Below, in pieces: positions 63,390 through 64,000 of a DNA stretch of 64,000 nucleotides. Origin of the DNA: Halomonas stenophila. GTDB lineage: Bacteria > Pseudomonadota > Gammaproteobacteria > Pseudomonadales > Halomonadaceae. How positions within the stretch are numbered: position 1 is the stretch's first letter; the number at the start of each line of letters is the position of its first letter. The translations under genes were made by a program, and so were the position numbers. Location of the stretch: contig NZ_JACHXR010000002.1 in the NCBI RefSeq assembly GCF_014192275.1, positions 456,330-520,329 of the forward strand, in the 5' to 3' direction. Under the pieces are notes generated by a model. The model worked only from the letters and a program-made list of their open reading frames with translations. It was not told the DNA's origin and ran no database searches.

Positions 63390-64000
63390 ATGGATAGCCA
63401 ATGGATCACCGATGTCGTCCAGATGCAGGGCACGAACTTCGTCATCAACCTGGTGGCGGCCGCCGCCATCTTCGTGGTCGGGCGCTGGGCGGTGAAGCTC
63501 GTGCACCGGCTCTCGCTCAAGGCCATGCAGCGCGGCAAGCTCGACCCGCTGCTGGTGACGTTCCTCGGCAACATCCTCTATGCCCTGCTGATGATCTTCG
63601 TCGTGCTGGCGGCGATCAGCCAGGTGGGCATCCAGACCACCTCGCTGATCGCGGTGATCGGTGCCGCCGGCCTGGCCGTCGGCCTCGCCCTGCAGGGGTC
63701 GCTTGCCAACTTCGCCGCCGGGGTGCTGGTGATCATCTTCCGCCCCTACAAGATCGGTGACTACGTCGAGGCCGGCGGCGTGGCCGGGGTGATCGATGAC
63801 GTCCAGATCTTCACCACCGAGCTCAAGACCGCCGACAACCGCAAGGTCATCGTGCCCAACGGCCAGATGATGAGCGGCGCCATCACCAACTACTCCAGCC
63901 ATGCCACCCGGCGGCTGGACCTGGTGGTGGGCGTCGGCTACGACGACGACATCGATACCGTGCGCCGGGTGCTGCAGGGCGTGGTGGCCGACGATCCCCG
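63390..64000 (+). CDS. Small-conductance mechanosensitive channel (MscS family), 5' part
   Basis: The first 203 codons of a channel gene that runs off the window. Three membrane segments are visible: VINLVAAAAIFVVGRWAVKLV, LYALLMIFVVLAAISQVG and the pore helix IAVIGAAGLAVGLALQGSLANFAAGVLVIIFRPY, with the Gly/Ala-packed TM3 of MscS. The beta domain follows (DYVEAGGVAGVIDDVQIFTTELKTADNRKVIVPNG). The channel opens under hypoosmotic shock. ATG 63390 follows AGGGAG. Confidence 0.94.
   Translation, partial: MDSQWITDVVQMQGTNFVINLVAAAAIFVVGRWAVKLVHRLSLKAMQRGKLDPLLVTFLGNILYALLMIFVVLAAISQVGIQTTSLIAVIGAAGLAVGLALQGSLANFAAGVLVIIFRPYKIGDYVEAGGVAGVIDDVQIFTTELKTADNRKVIVPNGQMMSGAITNYSSHATRRLDLVVGVGYDDDIDTVRRVLQGVVADDP

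Noticed and set aside
1-64000. tRNA, rRNA, prophage, toxin-antitoxin or defence genes
   Set aside because: None was recognised: no cloverleaf-like segment in the gaps, no integrase, transposase, restriction or toxin family among the proteins.

Overview
The window is a high-GC gammaproteobacterial chromosome segment, most likely from Halomonas or a close relative (Halomonadaceae). The reasons are gene content and order: an aroC - small DUF6489-like gene - phasin - PHA synthase block whose synthase has an S-x-C-x-G active-site box, and the conserved miaB-ybeZ-ybeY-corC-lnt operon. No rRNA, tRNA, CRISPR array, prophage or complete insertion sequence was found. Genes are densely packed and largely ordinary housekeeping genes, with one large accessory catabolic block.

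Layout. 1-8.7 kb: end of an unidentified gene, EamA exporter, DUF4168 secreted protein, MFS/TetR pair with a putative operator, a cNMP/CBS/DUF294 regulator coupled to a DEDDh exonuclease, the corrinoid adenosyltransferase CobO, and a RimK-like ATP-grasp protein divergent from a GNAT acetyltransferase. 9-18 kb: yajQ, an Hsp20 gene with a sigma-32-like promoter, DUF454, pepN, a small membrane protein, a Kef-type antiporter, yegS, a VOC protein and an acidic lipoprotein with an internal duplication. 18-29.6 kb: cold-shock gene with a long leader, TM2 protein, LysE exporter, lytic transglycosylase, DUF1232, htpG (near-consensus sigma-32 promoter), pntAB, gpsA-sixA-ABM monooxygenase.

30.8-42.8 kb is a complete oxidative uronate/aldarate pathway: a tripartite tricarboxylate-type (TTT) transporter, uronate dehydrogenase (udh), galactarolactone cycloisomerase (gci), galactarate dehydratase (garD), glucarate dehydratase (gudD), 5-dehydro-4-deoxyglucarate dehydratase (kdgD), 2-oxoglutarate semialdehyde dehydrogenase and a GntR/FCD regulator. 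All routes converge on 5-keto-4-deoxyglucarate and end at 2-oxoglutarate. The kdgD and regulator promoters share an 8-base motif, which suggests one regulator controls the locus and itself.

42.8-64 kb: a 33-residue membrane peptide gene found by eye, two alpha/beta hydrolases and a patatin, a 271-bp MITE-like element placed exactly between two convergent stop codons, Smr protein, prmB-aroC, the PHA block, the lnt operon (a heptamer tandem array abuts the lnt stop codon), an SH3/coiled-coil membrane protein, tpm, yajG, GNAT, ggt, rpe, a GIY-YIG protein and the start of an MscS channel.

The observations most worth follow-up are the MITE-like element that preserved both flanking stop codons, the TTT transporter with a divergent binding protein inside the uronate cluster, the shared GntR sites, the repeat lipoprotein, the phaP-phaC hairpin, the sigma-32 promoters and the heptamer array. 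I found no clear sign of an entirely new multi-gene system.
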